Program-made: the position numbers and the translations under genes
Shown here: piece by piece, positions 33,975 through 43,156 of the stretch
Layout: every line of letters begins with the position of its first letter
Numbering within the stretch: position 1 is the stretch's first letter
Source of the DNA: Exilispira sp.
Lineage (GTDB): Bacteria; Spirochaetota; JAAYUW01
Assembly: GCA_012517545.1 (NCBI GenBank)
Contig: JAAYUW010000066.1
Location: forward strand, 1 to 46,850
Direction of reading: 5' to 3'
DNA length: 46,850 nucleotides
Notes under the pieces: generated by a model
The model's input: the letters and a program-made list of their open reading frames with translations, nothing else
What the model was told of the DNA's origin: nothing
Database searches by the model: none

Positions 33975-34156
33975 TTATTATTCCAATTTAATTTTAGTAC
34001 ATGAAAACGAAGTTTTAATGCTATATTTCAATATGCTGCAAAGTTGTCTTTTTTTTATTTTTCTTTTATAACCTTGATGGATTTGCCAGATAGCGCAATT
34101 TAATCTTTATCGTGCCACCCGAATAAAAGATTGGTTTTTTTAGTTAGATTATATCT

Positions 34157-35232
34157 CTATCTGGCTCCTGTTTTTTTATATATATCAGAAATAATCTCCT
34201 CAAGTGGTGGGTCATCAATAGATATATCCATCACATTATTCTTCGATAAGATTTCATTTATAACATTTTGAATAGGAACTATTTTTGTGTCAATATCAAT
34301 TTTAGCAGCATTATCTTTTCTTTTTACTATGTTTATATTTTGTATATTAAGATCTATGTCATTTTCGGTCTTCAAAGATATCTGTTTCTTACCTAAAAAG
34401 TTGTATTTCAAATTTTTCATAGAATCTTGAAAGACAATTCTTCCATTATTTATGATTATGACTCTATCACAGAGTTTTTCGATATCTGATACATCATGAG
34501 ATGTTAAAATAACTGTTGTTTTATAATCTTTATTCATCTTTAAGATAAGTTCTCTGATCTTTTTCTTTATAATAATATCGAGGCCAATAGTTGGTTCATC
34601 AAGAAAAAGAACTTCTGGTTCATGTAAAAGAGAGGCAACGATTTCGCACTTTATTCTCTCACCTAAAGATAGTTTTCTTGTGGGAACATTTATGATATTT
34701 TCAAGTTCAAAGTCAGTGGTGAATTTAGAAATCTTATCATTTAACATCTTTTTATCTATACTGTATATTGCTCCAAGAAGTTTAAATGTATCAAGAGGTG
34801 CAAGGTGCATTAAAAGTTGAGACTTCTGACCAAAAACAGTTGCTATTCTGTAAGCCATCTTTTTTCTATCTTTTGAAGGATGAAATCCAAGAACAGAGAT
34901 TTCACCAGATGATGGTGTTAGAATACCGGAAAGCATCTTTATTGTTGTAGATTTCCCGGCACCATTTGGTCCTATAAAACCGAGTATTTCTCCACTATCA
35001 ACACTGAATGTTATTGAATCGACAGCCTTAAGATAGCGATTACCTCCTCTTAAAACATATCTATCTTTATTAAAAATATAGTCACAGTCAGGTGATTCAG
35101 ATTTTAGATTTTCTTTGTTAAGATCTAGATTTATCAAATTTGAATTGTTTTTCTTCCCATTTTTTTCCCTTTTTTTTTGCTTTGTGGTAATGGAAATTCT
35201 TTAACGAGGTTTTTAACTTCAATTGCTTTCAT
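34157..35232 (-). CDS. ABC-2 exporter ATPase, gene interrupted by a -1 frameshift at an A9 tract
   Basis: The nucleotide-binding subunit of the exporter. The main frame (stop at 34157) holds GFIGPNGAGKSTTIKMLSG (Walker A), the Q-loop in FGQKSQLLMHL, KLSLGERIKCEIVASLL (signature), LFLDEPTIGLD (Walker B) and LTSHD (H-loop), and a C-terminal domain. Its ORF-track start is a TTG at 35137 without a ribosome site. Upstream, in another frame, ATG at 35232 with AGGA 6 nt before it opens MKAIEVKNLVKEFPLP, which is the missing N-terminal strand of this family. That frame crosses A9 (35170-35178) and A7 (35160-35166) tracts and stops at 35134. Reading one base back in the A9 tract joins the two frames through a Lys/Asn-rich linker. 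So this is slippage-expressed, a recent mutation or a sequencing error. Confidence 0.85.
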
Positions 35233-36091
35233 ATTTTTTCCTGCATTTGTTATTTTTCATCTTTTAGCTTTTTCTTTTTATTTATTCTTTTTTCCAGTAT
35301 TTAACGACCAAACTCAGCATTCAAGGCTTTAACTTTCTTTTTTCTTTTACAGAGTGCTATATAGTCAAGTTCATTCCATGACTTCGACTTTCAACTTGTA
35401 ACTGTTATTTCTTTTAACATATTGATAAAAGTCTTAGTTCTGGACTTTGGACTTATATATCAAAAAGCCAAGAGCAAAAAGAATAAATTGCATGATTAAA
35501 CTTTGTTAAAGCATCTGAATAAAATAAAGAATAAAGTATAAGAATCTTAATATATGTTCTTTACAAATTATAAGGAAATATATTTTTGTAAAGAAGTATT
35601 GAAGAAAAGTCAATCAAAACTTAGCAAATTCGTTTTTTTTAAACTATCATACAATTTATGTCATGGGAAATTTAAATGTATGCATAAACACTTAATAATC
35701 AAATTATATAGACAATATGATCTGGATCTTTCTTTTTATTTAACAATATTAAATATAAGGTTAGAAACCTATTTTTGTACTACTTTTTTAAATTGTTATG
35801 AGAGAAATAAACTTTTATATCCTTCTTTAATCTTTTTTACTTTATCTTTATTGCTACAGAGAAAAGCCTCTTTAGATATATAAAAACAGTATTCACGTAA
35901 ACATTTTCAACTAAATAGTATTAAAAAACAAAATATTTTTATTCTATTCACCTTTTAACTTATAGAGTAAGACTTTTCAGCTGTTTACAAAGTCAGGCTG
36001 TGCAAAGAAAAAAAATATGATAGAAAAAATAGGCTTGGAATGACTGGAAATATAAAAATCAAAAAGTTGCAGGAAAAGAAGATTTTTTAAC
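35233..36091. other. 859-base intergenic region with no convincing gene
   Basis: Very AT-rich space between the exporter ATPase and the Liv permease-hydrolase gene, both on the minus strand. It contains a 109-codon plus-strand ORF (35554-35883) without ribosome site or recognisable domain, which I do not accept. Dispersed gacttt-type motifs occur near 35384-35396 and 35436-35456. No hairpin terminator with a T-run was found. It may hold decayed sequence. Confidence 0.5.
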
Positions 36092-37840
36092 TTATATTGA
36101 TCTTAAAAAATTAAGCAGGCTTTTTTTAAAAAGCACGGGATCTTCTACCATTACACTATGACCAATATCATCAAACACTACCAGTTCGGCTCTATTGTAC
36201 TGCTTAAGAGTCTCATCCACCATCTTTTCAGTTATAATGATATCCTTTTTTCCCCACATTATAAGAACTTTACCCTGGTAAGATTTTAGTTTTCCCATGT
36301 AATTGAACCTTTCAAGAGCTTTCGGATGCTCTGTAAATGCAAAAGGAGCCATAAGCATGGCATCATCGGTAAGATCGTTGAGTATTTTATCATTATTTAA
36401 TCCTGGGGCAATCGCTGCAAGAGACTTTTTCATAAGCTCTCGACTGGTTTTATAAAGTTCGATTACAGGATAATGCTCAGGAGGGGTCACAAGACCAGCT
36501 GGTGATGGACCATCCACAAGAACTATAGCGGATGGAAGATCTGGATAGCGTGCTGATAATGACATAACAACTGCAGCACCAAGACTGTGTCCAACTATTA
36601 CAGGTTTCTCAAGGGATAATCGATCTATAAACTCTACGAGGTAGTCAGCATATGTATCTATCTCGGCTGATTTTATACTTTTAGACCTTCCAAAGTTAGG
36701 CAAATCTAAGGCTATAGTTCTGTAACTATTTTCTTTATCATCTGAAAGATCCATAACAAGATTCCACCATCTACTAGAACCTGTATTTCCATGAACAAAG
36801 ACAACCGCTTTACCAGAACCTTTTTCAACATAAAAAATTGAACTATCTTTGATATCTATCATTTTGCCACTCATTTTTGTTCTCCTCAATCTAAAATACT
36901 TCATAACTGAAATAAACGGCACTTGAAGCCTCTTATGCCAGTTAATAGTAATACCCCAGGTTATCCCTCTTGAAAAGAAGAGAGTAAATATTATAAGTAA
37001 TGAACCAATTATTACAGAAAGCCACGGACCAAAGCCACGGGAGAAAAAAAAGCGAAGTCCAACTATTATGATAGAACCTGCCAGTCCTCCCTGTAGGGAA
37101 CCAAGTCCTCCTATCATAATCATAGCAAGCAAATCAAGAGAACGAGATAATCCAAAGTCAGCAGCACGGATGTAACCGATCGTATGCGCATAGAGGGCGC
37201 CAGCTATACCGCCATAAAAGGCACTGAACATAAAGGCTGACAGTTTAGCTTTACCTGTGTTTATACCAAAACAGGTAGCACTTGTTTCTCCATCACGAAC
37301 CATTTTCCAGGAAAAACCTATCGGACTTTCCTGTATCTGTTTAGTGACAACAATCAAAATCGTATAAACCAAAAAAACATATAGATATGAAATAAATTCA
37401 TTATTTGATAGCTTTGTTATATTTCGAATACCATCATGGGCACCAAGGTAAGGAATTACAGATATTAACTGTTCTATAACGACACCGAAAGCCATCGTGG
37501 TAATTGCAAGATAAAATCCCTTCATCCTTAAAGAAGGAAAACCTATTATCAATCCAAAAATGGATGCCATAGTGCCGGCTAAAATAATTGCTATAGGCAT
37601 AGGAATGCCAAGCTTCATGACAAAGATAGTGGATGCATAAGCACCTATTGACATAAATGCAGCATTTCCAATCGATACCTGACCTGTCAAACCTGTAAGA
37701 ATGTTTAATCCCAGGGCTGCTATTGAAAAAACTAATACCTGTGAAAAAATAGCAAGGATAAAACTCTTATCATAAAAAAGAAGTCCTATCAGAATACCGA
37801 CTATAAGGAGTATTGTTATATATCGAGTTAGTGAACGCAC
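36092..37840 (-). CDS. LivM-type permease fused to an alpha/beta hydrolase
   Basis: A 582-residue fusion. Residues 1 to about 315 are a branched-chain amino-acid ABC permease (LivM): SIAALGLNILTGLTGQVSIGNAAF, FPSLRMKGFYLAITTMAF and IGGLGSLQGGLAGS, with 8-10 transmembrane segments ending at FTLFFSRGITWG. Residues 323-582 are a complete alpha/beta hydrolase: oxyanion segment FVHGNTGSSRWW (about 347-359), nucleophile elbow GHSLG with Ser419, Asp533 in WGKKDIII and His561 in DIGHSVM. No stop or frameshift separates the parts. The hydrolase would hang on the cytoplasmic face, next to the channel exit. The start is GTG at 37840 with AAGG 7 nt upstream, two bases after the livH stop. The fusion hints that the importer takes up an ester, lactone or amide cleaved on entry; that is inference. 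Confidence 0.88.
   Translation of the reverse strand: MRSLTRYITILLIVGILIGLLFYDKSFILAIFSQVLVFSIAALGLNILTGLTGQVSIGNAAFMSIGAYASTIFVMKLGIPMPIAIILAGTMASIFGLIIGFPSLRMKGFYLAITTMAFGVVIEQLISVIPYLGAHDGIRNITKLSNNEFISYLYVFLVYTILIVVTKQIQESPIGFSWKMVRDGETSATCFGINTGKAKLSAFMFSAFYGGIAGALYAHTIGYIRAADFGLSRSLDLLAMIMIGGLGSLQGGLAGSIIIVGLRFFFSRGFGPWLSVIIGSLLIIFTLFFSRGITWGITINWHKRLQVPFISVMKYFRLRRTKMSGKMIDIKDSSIFYVEKGSGKAVVFVHGNTGSSRWWNLVMDLSDDKENSYRTIALDLPNFGRSKSIKSAEIDTYADYLVEFIDRLSLEKPVIVGHSLGAAVVMSLSARYPDLPSAIVLVDGPSPAGLVTPPEHYPVIELYKTSRELMKKSLAAIAPGLNNDKILNDLTDDAMLMAPFAFTEHPKALERFNYMGKLKSYQGKVLIMWGKKDIIITEKMVDETLKQYNRAELVVFDDIGHSVMVEDPVLFKKSLLNFLRSI
36872..36887 (-). promoter_or_regulatory. Internal ribosome binding site and ATG inside the fusion gene
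   Basis: Exactly at the domain boundary, the minus strand reads GAGGAGA, six bases, then ATG AGT GGC (start base 36874), in frame at residue 323. This is one of the better Shine-Dalgarno sites in the window. It should allow a free 260-residue hydrolase to be made as well as the fusion. It also shows how the fusion probably arose: loss of the livM stop before a formerly separate gene. Confidence 0.8.
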
Positions 37841-37842
37841 TT

Positions 37843-38787
37843 TTATACCTTCCCTTTGTATTTATTGCCAAAAAGTCCAGTTGGTTTTACGATTAAAGTT
37901 ACAATTATGCATAAAAGGACTATAGAAAGCTGTAAATCGACAGCATTTATTGAGGTGATATGCAATAGAAGAAAAAGTTCATCAAGTCCTAAAATAACAA
38001 GTTTTTCAATAACTCCTAAGATTAGCCCACCAGCCATCGCTCCAACAATACTTGAAAATCCACCAAAAACGGCTGCTGTAAAGCCATAGAATTGAAGATT
38101 TGTAAGCATATTTGGATTAACTGTGGTCTTTGGTGCTATAAGCAGTCCTGCAAAAACAGCAGTTGCTATGCCAAAGATCCATGAAAGTGTGTCTGTTGCC
38201 TGAGTGTTTATCCCTATAACCCTGGCTCCTATCTCATCTTCAGACCTGGCTTGAACTGCAAGACCAGGTTTAGAATATTTGAAAAATACAATTAAGAGTA
38301 GCAAGAGAGCCATAATAGTTCCAAATACTGCAAGATCATTCCCGGGGATTATCAGTGGTATGTTAGACTTATTTAAAGATTGTGGGAGAAATACGATTTT
38401 AGGAGAAAAGCCAAAAATTTCAGGGAAAATAAGTGGCTGAGTACCCCAGATTATTACAGCTAATCCCTCGAAAATAAGGAGTAACCCAAGCGTTATTATA
38501 AGCATGGCACTGTGTGAAAGACCTTTAACCCTTTTCATAAGAGCTTTATCTATAAAAATTGCCAGTATTGTAGCTGAAATGATAGCAGCAAGAAATGCTA
38601 AAAAGATATTTTTAGTCAGAAATAAAACAGTCCAGCCAACAAAAACACCAATCATTCCGGAATTTCCATGTGCAAAATTCATGACTCCAACTGTACTAAA
38701 TATTAAGGATAAGCCAAATCCCATTATTCCATATAAGCATCCCTGAAACAAACCAAAGATTAATGATTGAAGAACTTTAACAAACAT
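37843..38787 (-). CDS. LivH-type branched-chain amino-acid ABC permease
   Basis: A 314-residue membrane subunit. LFQGCLYGIMGFGLSLIFSTVGVMNFAHG is the classic LivH N-terminal block, and ITLGLLLIFEGLAVIIWG, VQARSEDEIGARVIGINT (the coupling helix EAA-like region) and AAVFGGFSSIVGAMAGGLILG also match. About eight hydrophobic segments are present. Two ATGs occur in tandem; GGAG spacing favours the second (38787). It pairs with the LivM-hydrolase fusion two bases downstream. The ATPases lie upstream on the same strand after a 236-base gap that may hold a promoter or processing site. Confidence 0.93.
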   Translation of the reverse strand: MFVKVLQSLIFGLFQGCLYGIMGFGLSLIFSTVGVMNFAHGNSGMIGVFVGWTVLFLTKNIFLAFLAAIISATILAIFIDKALMKRVKGLSHSAMLIITLGLLLIFEGLAVIIWGTQPLIFPEIFGFSPKIVFLPQSLNKSNIPLIIPGNDLAVFGTIMALLLLLIVFFKYSKPGLAVQARSEDEIGARVIGINTQATDTLSWIFGIATAVFAGLLIAPKTTVNPNMLTNLQFYGFTAAVFGGFSSIVGAMAGGLILGVIEKLVILGLDELFLLLHITSINAVDLQLSIVLLCIIVTLIVKPTGLFGNKYKGKV

Positions 38788-39023
38788 CATTCTCTCCGAA
38801 GTTAAGCAAAATAATTAATAAAATCGTATAATCTGAAAATATTTAATTCAAATTTACCTCAAACCAATTGTTCAAGAGTAAAATGCTATTTTTTTGTAAC
38901 CATCTTGTGGTTGATACTTTAAAAAAATTTATGTTAATTATTTTATTACCATTGTTAGCAAATTTTTTTTACTATTATTCACAAATCTTTTGTCATTATT
39001 GTTAATAAAAAGGCTAAAAATAA

Positions 39024-39719
39024 TTAAATGCCAAGATATGCCGATCGAACTCTATCATTTGAAAGTAATTGTTTAGCATTTCCCTCAAGTATTACTTTCC
39101 CGGTCTCAAGAATATAAGCTCTATCTGCGAAAGATAAAGCCTTATATGCATTTTGTTCAACTAGCAAAACAGACAAACCAGTTTTTTTGAGATCTTCTAA
39201 AGCCTTAAATACCTGATCTACAAGTATCGGGGCAAGACCAAGGGAAGGCTCATCCAGCATTAAAAGAACAGGATTTGCCATCATTGCTCGACCTATTGCA
39301 AGCATCTGTTGTTCACCACCTGAAAGATATCCAGCTATTTGTTTTTTTCTTTCATATAAAACCGGAAAAAGCTCATAGACGAATTCTAATTGAGATTTTT
39401 TAAACTTACTCCTGAAAGCACCAAGTTTGAGATTTTGTTCTGTTGTGAGGGATGGAAAAATCCTTCTGTTTTCCGGGCACAGAGTAAGCCCAAGTTTGAC
39501 TCGCTCATGCGAAGGAAGACTTGAAATATCGTTGCCCTTGTATCTTATTAAACCCTTTGACTCAACAATACCAGAAAGACCAAATAGTAATGAGCTTTTT
39601 CCAGCTCCATTTGCCCCTATAACAGCTATTGCTTCATGTTCGTCGATATGTATATTTGCATCTTTTAAGGCTTCGATTCTACCGTATGAAACAGAAAAAA
39701 AACTAGTTTCAAGTACCAT
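39024..39719 (-). CDS. LivF-type ABC ATPase
   Basis: A 231-residue ATP-binding subunit. Walker A is VIGANGAGKSSLLFGLSG, the Q-loop lies near CPENRRIFPSLTTEQNL, the signature YLSGGEQQMLAIGRAMM is complete, and Walker B is LLMLDEPSLGLAP. LLVEQNAYKAL is the LivF-typical H-region, in which the switch histidine is Gln-Asn as is usual for LivF. Its start overlaps livG by 11 bp, with AGGAAG in the end of livG as ribosome site. It works with LivG, LivH and the LivM fusion. Confidence 0.94.
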   Translation of the reverse strand: MVLETSFFSVSYGRIEALKDANIHIDEHEAIAVIGANGAGKSSLLFGLSGIVESKGLIRYKGNDISSLPSHERVKLGLTLCPENRRIFPSLTTEQNLKLGAFRSKFKKSQLEFVYELFPVLYERKKQIAGYLSGGEQQMLAIGRAMMANPVLLMLDEPSLGLAPILVDQVFKALEDLKKTGLSVLLVEQNAYKALSFADRAYILETGKVILEGNAKQLLSNDRVRSAYLGI

Positions 39720-40464
39720 AAGAACTTCCTAAATATGCTTTTATAACTTCTGGATTTTGAGAAATCTCTTCTGGTTTACCACTGGCAACAAATTTTCCAA
39801 AATTCATAACTGTTACCAGATCTGATATTCTCATAACAAGATTCATATCATGCTCAACAAGCAAAATTGTTATACCCTTGTTTTTTATACTTAACAGTAT
39901 CTCATCAAGTTCAGCGGTTTCTTCATTATTCAATCCAGCAGCAGGTTCATCGAGTAAAAGTATTTTTGGATCCGCAATTAAAGTTCTTGCAAGCTCGACT
40001 TTCTTTTGTATTCCATAGGGCAGGGAACCAACCACTGAACCAAGCCTGTTCTGGATTCCAAAAAGTTTAGCTGCCTGGTAAGCTTTTTCTTCAGCGTCTT
40101 TCATAAATTTATTGTGAAATCCCAGCATCGAATCAAATATAGTTCCCTTCCATTGATATATTATTGCTGCTAAAATATTTTCCTGCACAGTTTGATAAGG
40201 TAATAGTTGTAAATTTTGAAAAGTTCGTGCTATACCATATCTGATCAAATTATATGGTTTTTTTTCAAGTATTGAAATTCCATCGAATTCTATTTGACCA
40301 TCATCTACCTCAATAAGTCTTGATATAGCATTGAATAAGGTGGTTTTACCTGCTCCATTCGGTCCAATAAGAGAATGAATGGTCCCTCTTTTGACTTCAA
40401 GGTTCATTTGATTAACAGCTATCAACCCACCAAATTTAATAAGTATATTTTTACATTTAAGCAT
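39709..40464 (-). CDS. LivG-type ABC ATPase
   Basis: A 251-residue ATP-binding subunit. LIGPNGAGKTTLFNAIS is Walker A, GIARTFQNLQLLPYQTVQEN the Q-loop region, LPYGIQKKVELARTL the signature (the usual LSYG is LPYG), and ILLLDEPAAGLNNEE the LivG-typical Walker B. LLVEHDMNLVM is the H-loop. The ORF-track start at 40479 is a TTG inside the ribosome site; ATG at 40464 with GGAGAGA upstream is used. A perfect 11-bp hairpin lies between it and the upstream binding-protein gene. Confidence 0.94.
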   Translation of the reverse strand: MLKCKNILIKFGGLIAVNQMNLEVKRGTIHSLIGPNGAGKTTLFNAISRLIEVDDGQIEFDGISILEKKPYNLIRYGIARTFQNLQLLPYQTVQENILAAIIYQWKGTIFDSMLGFHNKFMKDAEEKAYQAAKLFGIQNRLGSVVGSLPYGIQKKVELARTLIADPKILLLDEPAAGLNNEETAELDEILLSIKNKGITILLVEHDMNLVMRISDLVTVMNFGKFVASGKPEEISQNPEVIKAYLGSSYGT

Positions 40465-40489
40465 TCTGTATCTCTCCAAAAATTGGATA

Positions 40490-40519
40490 AACCGGGTCTA
40501 CTGTTTAATAGACCCGGTT
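40490..40519 (-). terminator. Intercistronic hairpin between binding-protein and ATPase genes
   Basis: AACCGGGTCTA (40490-40500) and TAGACCCGGTT (40509-40519) form a perfect 11-bp stem around an 8-nt loop. In the minus direction no proper T-run follows, so it is more likely a partial terminator or 3'-end stabiliser that leaves more binding-protein mRNA than transporter mRNA, as is known between malE and malF. It begins 25 bases before the livG start codon. Confidence 0.75.
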
Positions 40520-40622
40520 ATATTATAAATTAGATCTTCAGTTTATAAAAGTCTTTAACTTTAAAAGCCATACAATAAACTGACTTTTAGATTTAAATTG
40601 TTGCAAATATGCAATATTTAGA

Positions 40623-41807
40623 CTATAATTTAATCCAATCGGAAACTTTTTCCATTGTCCCATCAGGTTTAAATTTTAGAACATACATGGTAACAACACC
40701 CAAGCGAGCTTGATCTTTTTTAACAGAGATTGGTCCATAGGTTATTTGCGGGCTAATTTTACCAACCCATCCATTAAAAGTCTCCATAGCTGCAATCAAC
40801 TTTTCTCTCGTTAGATCTTTTCCTGCTCTTTTTAAACCTTCTGTAAAGATTTCAGCTGCAATCATTCCAGCAACAGCATAAGCATTTGGAATTTCGCTCT
40901 GAAATGAAGCTTGATAAACCTCGATAAAGTGAGCCTTAGGATCTGCAAAATCTACACTAACCCATGCCAGGCTTTCAACTCCGACAGCAGCTGGACCGGC
41001 TATTGCTGCAAACGTTGGATCTGCGTTTGCGTAAGAAACCAGATAATTTTGAGAGGTTAATCCTAGTTGCTTAGCCTGTTTTACAAAATTTGATGACTGA
41101 GGTATAAAGAGCATCACTATTATTGAATCAACATTCGAAGACATAAGCTTAACAATTTGAGTAGAAAAGTCGGTTGCAGAAGCTTCAACAGGTATCTCTG
41201 CGACAAGAGGCATCTTTCTTTCTGCAAGAGCTTTTTTAACAGATGCATACTCTTCTTTTCCATCATCAGCATTTCTGTAAACAAGTGCTATCCTCTTTGC
41301 TTTCTTCTGTTCAACAAGATATTTTACAGCAATGGCACCCTCAGTAGTATAGTTTGGTTGAACCCCAAATATATATCTTTTGGGGGGTATCGTCAGGGAA
41401 CCTGCACCAGCAGCCTGATAGATATAAGGAACTTTTTGAGACTCAACATAATCCATTATAGCAAGGTTACCAGGTGCACCAAGACCGCACATTAGAGCAA
41501 AAACTTTATCGGATTCAACCAGTTTTTTGACTTCAATGACAGTATTTGAAGGATTGAAAGCATCATCTGAGACTATCAGATTGATTTTCCTTCCGTAGAT
41601 ACCACCATTACTATTTATCCAATTAAAGTATGAATCCATCCCTTTCTTGACAGAAATACCCATTGATGCAAGTGGTCCTGAAAGAGCTTGAAAAGAACCA
41701 ACTTTGATTTCATTGGGGGTGATACCGTTAGTATCACCAGGATTTGCCTGACCAAAAAGAAAAAAAACTGCAAGGAGAATGATTAAGACTGGTAGAATTT
41801 TTTTCAT
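40623..41807 (-). CDS. LivJ/LivK-type periplasmic binding protein of the importer
   Basis: A 394-residue solute-binding protein (peripla_BP_6, type I). The signal peptide MKKILPVLIILLAVFFLFGQA has no lipobox cysteine, which implies a free periplasmic protein. The mature start has IKVGSFQALSGPLASMGISVKKGM, followed by SDDAFNPSNTVIEVKKLVES, ALMCGLGAPGNLA and the hinge region YRNADDGKEEYASVKKAL. Many such proteins bind amino acids, but others bind amides, urea or aromatic acids, so the ligand is open. The ATG at 41807 with GGAGGA close upstream replaces the ORF-track start. It is the first gene of the importer operon; TATAAT on the minus strand near 41855 may be its -10 box. Confidence 0.92.
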   Translation of the reverse strand: MKKILPVLIILLAVFFLFGQANPGDTNGITPNEIKVGSFQALSGPLASMGISVKKGMDSYFNWINSNGGIYGRKINLIVSDDAFNPSNTVIEVKKLVESDKVFALMCGLGAPGNLAIMDYVESQKVPYIYQAAGAGSLTIPPKRYIFGVQPNYTTEGAIAVKYLVEQKKAKRIALVYRNADDGKEEYASVKKALAERKMPLVAEIPVEASATDFSTQIVKLMSSNVDSIIVMLFIPQSSNFVKQAKQLGLTSQNYLVSYANADPTFAAIAGPAAVGVESLAWVSVDFADPKAHFIEVYQASFQSEIPNAYAVAGMIAAEIFTEGLKRAGKDLTREKLIAAMETFNGWVGKISPQITYGPISVKKDQARLGVVTMYVLKFKPDGTMEKVSDWIKL

Positions 41808-42106
41808 ATTTCCTCCTATTTTTTTTAAAATCCCTGCATTCAAAAATTTTATTATATTTTCTATCGCTTACTTTTCCCTTTTTAAAATTTGAGATAATTA
41901 TAACAATATTTACTAAAATAAGGTCTATTTTTAAAAATTAAGTCTATCTATTAAAAATAAAAATTGAATCGAGAATTTATTTTAATGCTTATTAATATAA
42001 ATAATTCTATAACATAATATGAGCTAATATAATATGCGCTCAGCATACTTAATACGTATAAACAAAAGAAAGAAAAATGCTACGGGTGATATAATACCAA
42101 AATAAA

Positions 42107-43135
42107 TTAGCTTACGATGGGCTCTTCAAAAGGACCCCATCTAACAACACAGGCAGCCCACACAAACCCGAGTCCAGCACCTACCATAACAATATTGTAA
42201 TTATCTTTAACTTTTCCTTCCAATAAACCTAACTCAAGAGAGATTATTTGATCATTTTGACCTATATGTCCATAAGAATCAAGATATACAGTTTGCGATT
42301 CACTTAAACCAAGCTCCTGTAAAACAGCCATATGTGCACTTTTTTTAAAATGTAAAATTGCAAGATAATTTATATCTTTGCGGGTCAGGTTTCCCGAGCT
42401 TGATAGTGCATTATCAATAACCTTAAAAAAATTAGGAAGAGTCTTTGCATTTAATTGCTCTTTAAAATAAGGCTCATCAACCACTATAAAGTGGGATTTA
42501 TCGAGATCTTCAGCCTTTACAGGCCATGATTTGCAACCAAAAACGGGGAAAATACACTGAGTACTGAATGAACCATCCCCCTTAAAAGCTGACCCCAGTA
42601 TAACATTTTTCCCGGCATTTTTTTTGAGAATTGCAGCAGTACCACCCGAGCCAAGATCCAGCATAAAATGGGTGGAATTCTCTTTAAGATCAACAAGGTC
42701 ATTGTTCCTGTAACCTGAAACAAGAAGAACTGTATTACAGTCTTTTCTTGTCAGCATGAGTGATCTTCCTATCTCGATGGCAGTCATAAAAGAGCCACAC
42801 ATTGCTTCCATGTCGAAACTCCAGGCGTTTTTAGCGCCAATTCTATCAGCTATGTAAAGCCCAGCAAGCCAACATGGATAGTCTTTATGTTGAGCTCCAA
42901 ACCAGATAACCAGATCCACTTCGGATGCATCTATATTTCCTTTTTCAAGAGCTTTTAGAGCAGCTTTGATCCCCATCTCAGCTGTTGTGTCATCTTCTAG
43001 AGCCACTGGTTTTTGTTTTACACCAAATTTATTTACGATAACATCTACCGGAATATTTGTAGCTTCAGCTATCTGTTCAGCTGAAATAGAATTCCTGGGA
43101 AGATAAACGCCTGTAGAAACAATACCTATATGCAT
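42107..43135 (-). CDS. KAS III (FabH)-like thiolase-fold enzyme 1 with altered active site
   Basis: A 342-residue member of the beta-ketoacyl synthase III superfamily. MHIGIVSTGVYLPRNSISAEQ is the family N-terminus. The nucleophile Cys113 lies in FDMEAMCGSFMTAI, and the C-terminus MVGAGLGFVWAACVVRWGP is typical. The usual HQAN histidine is kept in LAILHFKKSAH, but the catalytic Asn (YGNT) is replaced by His in DSYGHIGQND. It therefore probably acts on an unusual acyl donor or performs acyl transfer rather than standard decarboxylative condensation. ATG 43135 with AAGGA is chosen over upstream ATGs. It is divergent from the TetR gene, with a shared operator-like dyad in its promoter. Confidence 0.83.
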   Translation of the reverse strand: MHIGIVSTGVYLPRNSISAEQIAEATNIPVDVIVNKFGVKQKPVALEDDTTAEMGIKAALKALEKGNIDASEVDLVIWFGAQHKDYPCWLAGLYIADRIGAKNAWSFDMEAMCGSFMTAIEIGRSLMLTRKDCNTVLLVSGYRNNDLVDLKENSTHFMLDLGSGGTAAILKKNAGKNVILGSAFKGDGSFSTQCIFPVFGCKSWPVKAEDLDKSHFIVVDEPYFKEQLNAKTLPNFFKVIDNALSSSGNLTRKDINYLAILHFKKSAHMAVLQELGLSESQTVYLDSYGHIGQNDQIISLELGLLEGKVKDNYNIVMVGAGLGFVWAACVVRWGPFEEPIVS

Positions 43136-43156
43136 AGACATCCTTCTAAATATAAT

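Noticed and set aside
35554-35883. 109-codon plus-strand ORF
   Set aside because: No ribosome binding site, composition like the surrounding AT-rich spacer, no recognisable domain or signal, and no neighbour logic.
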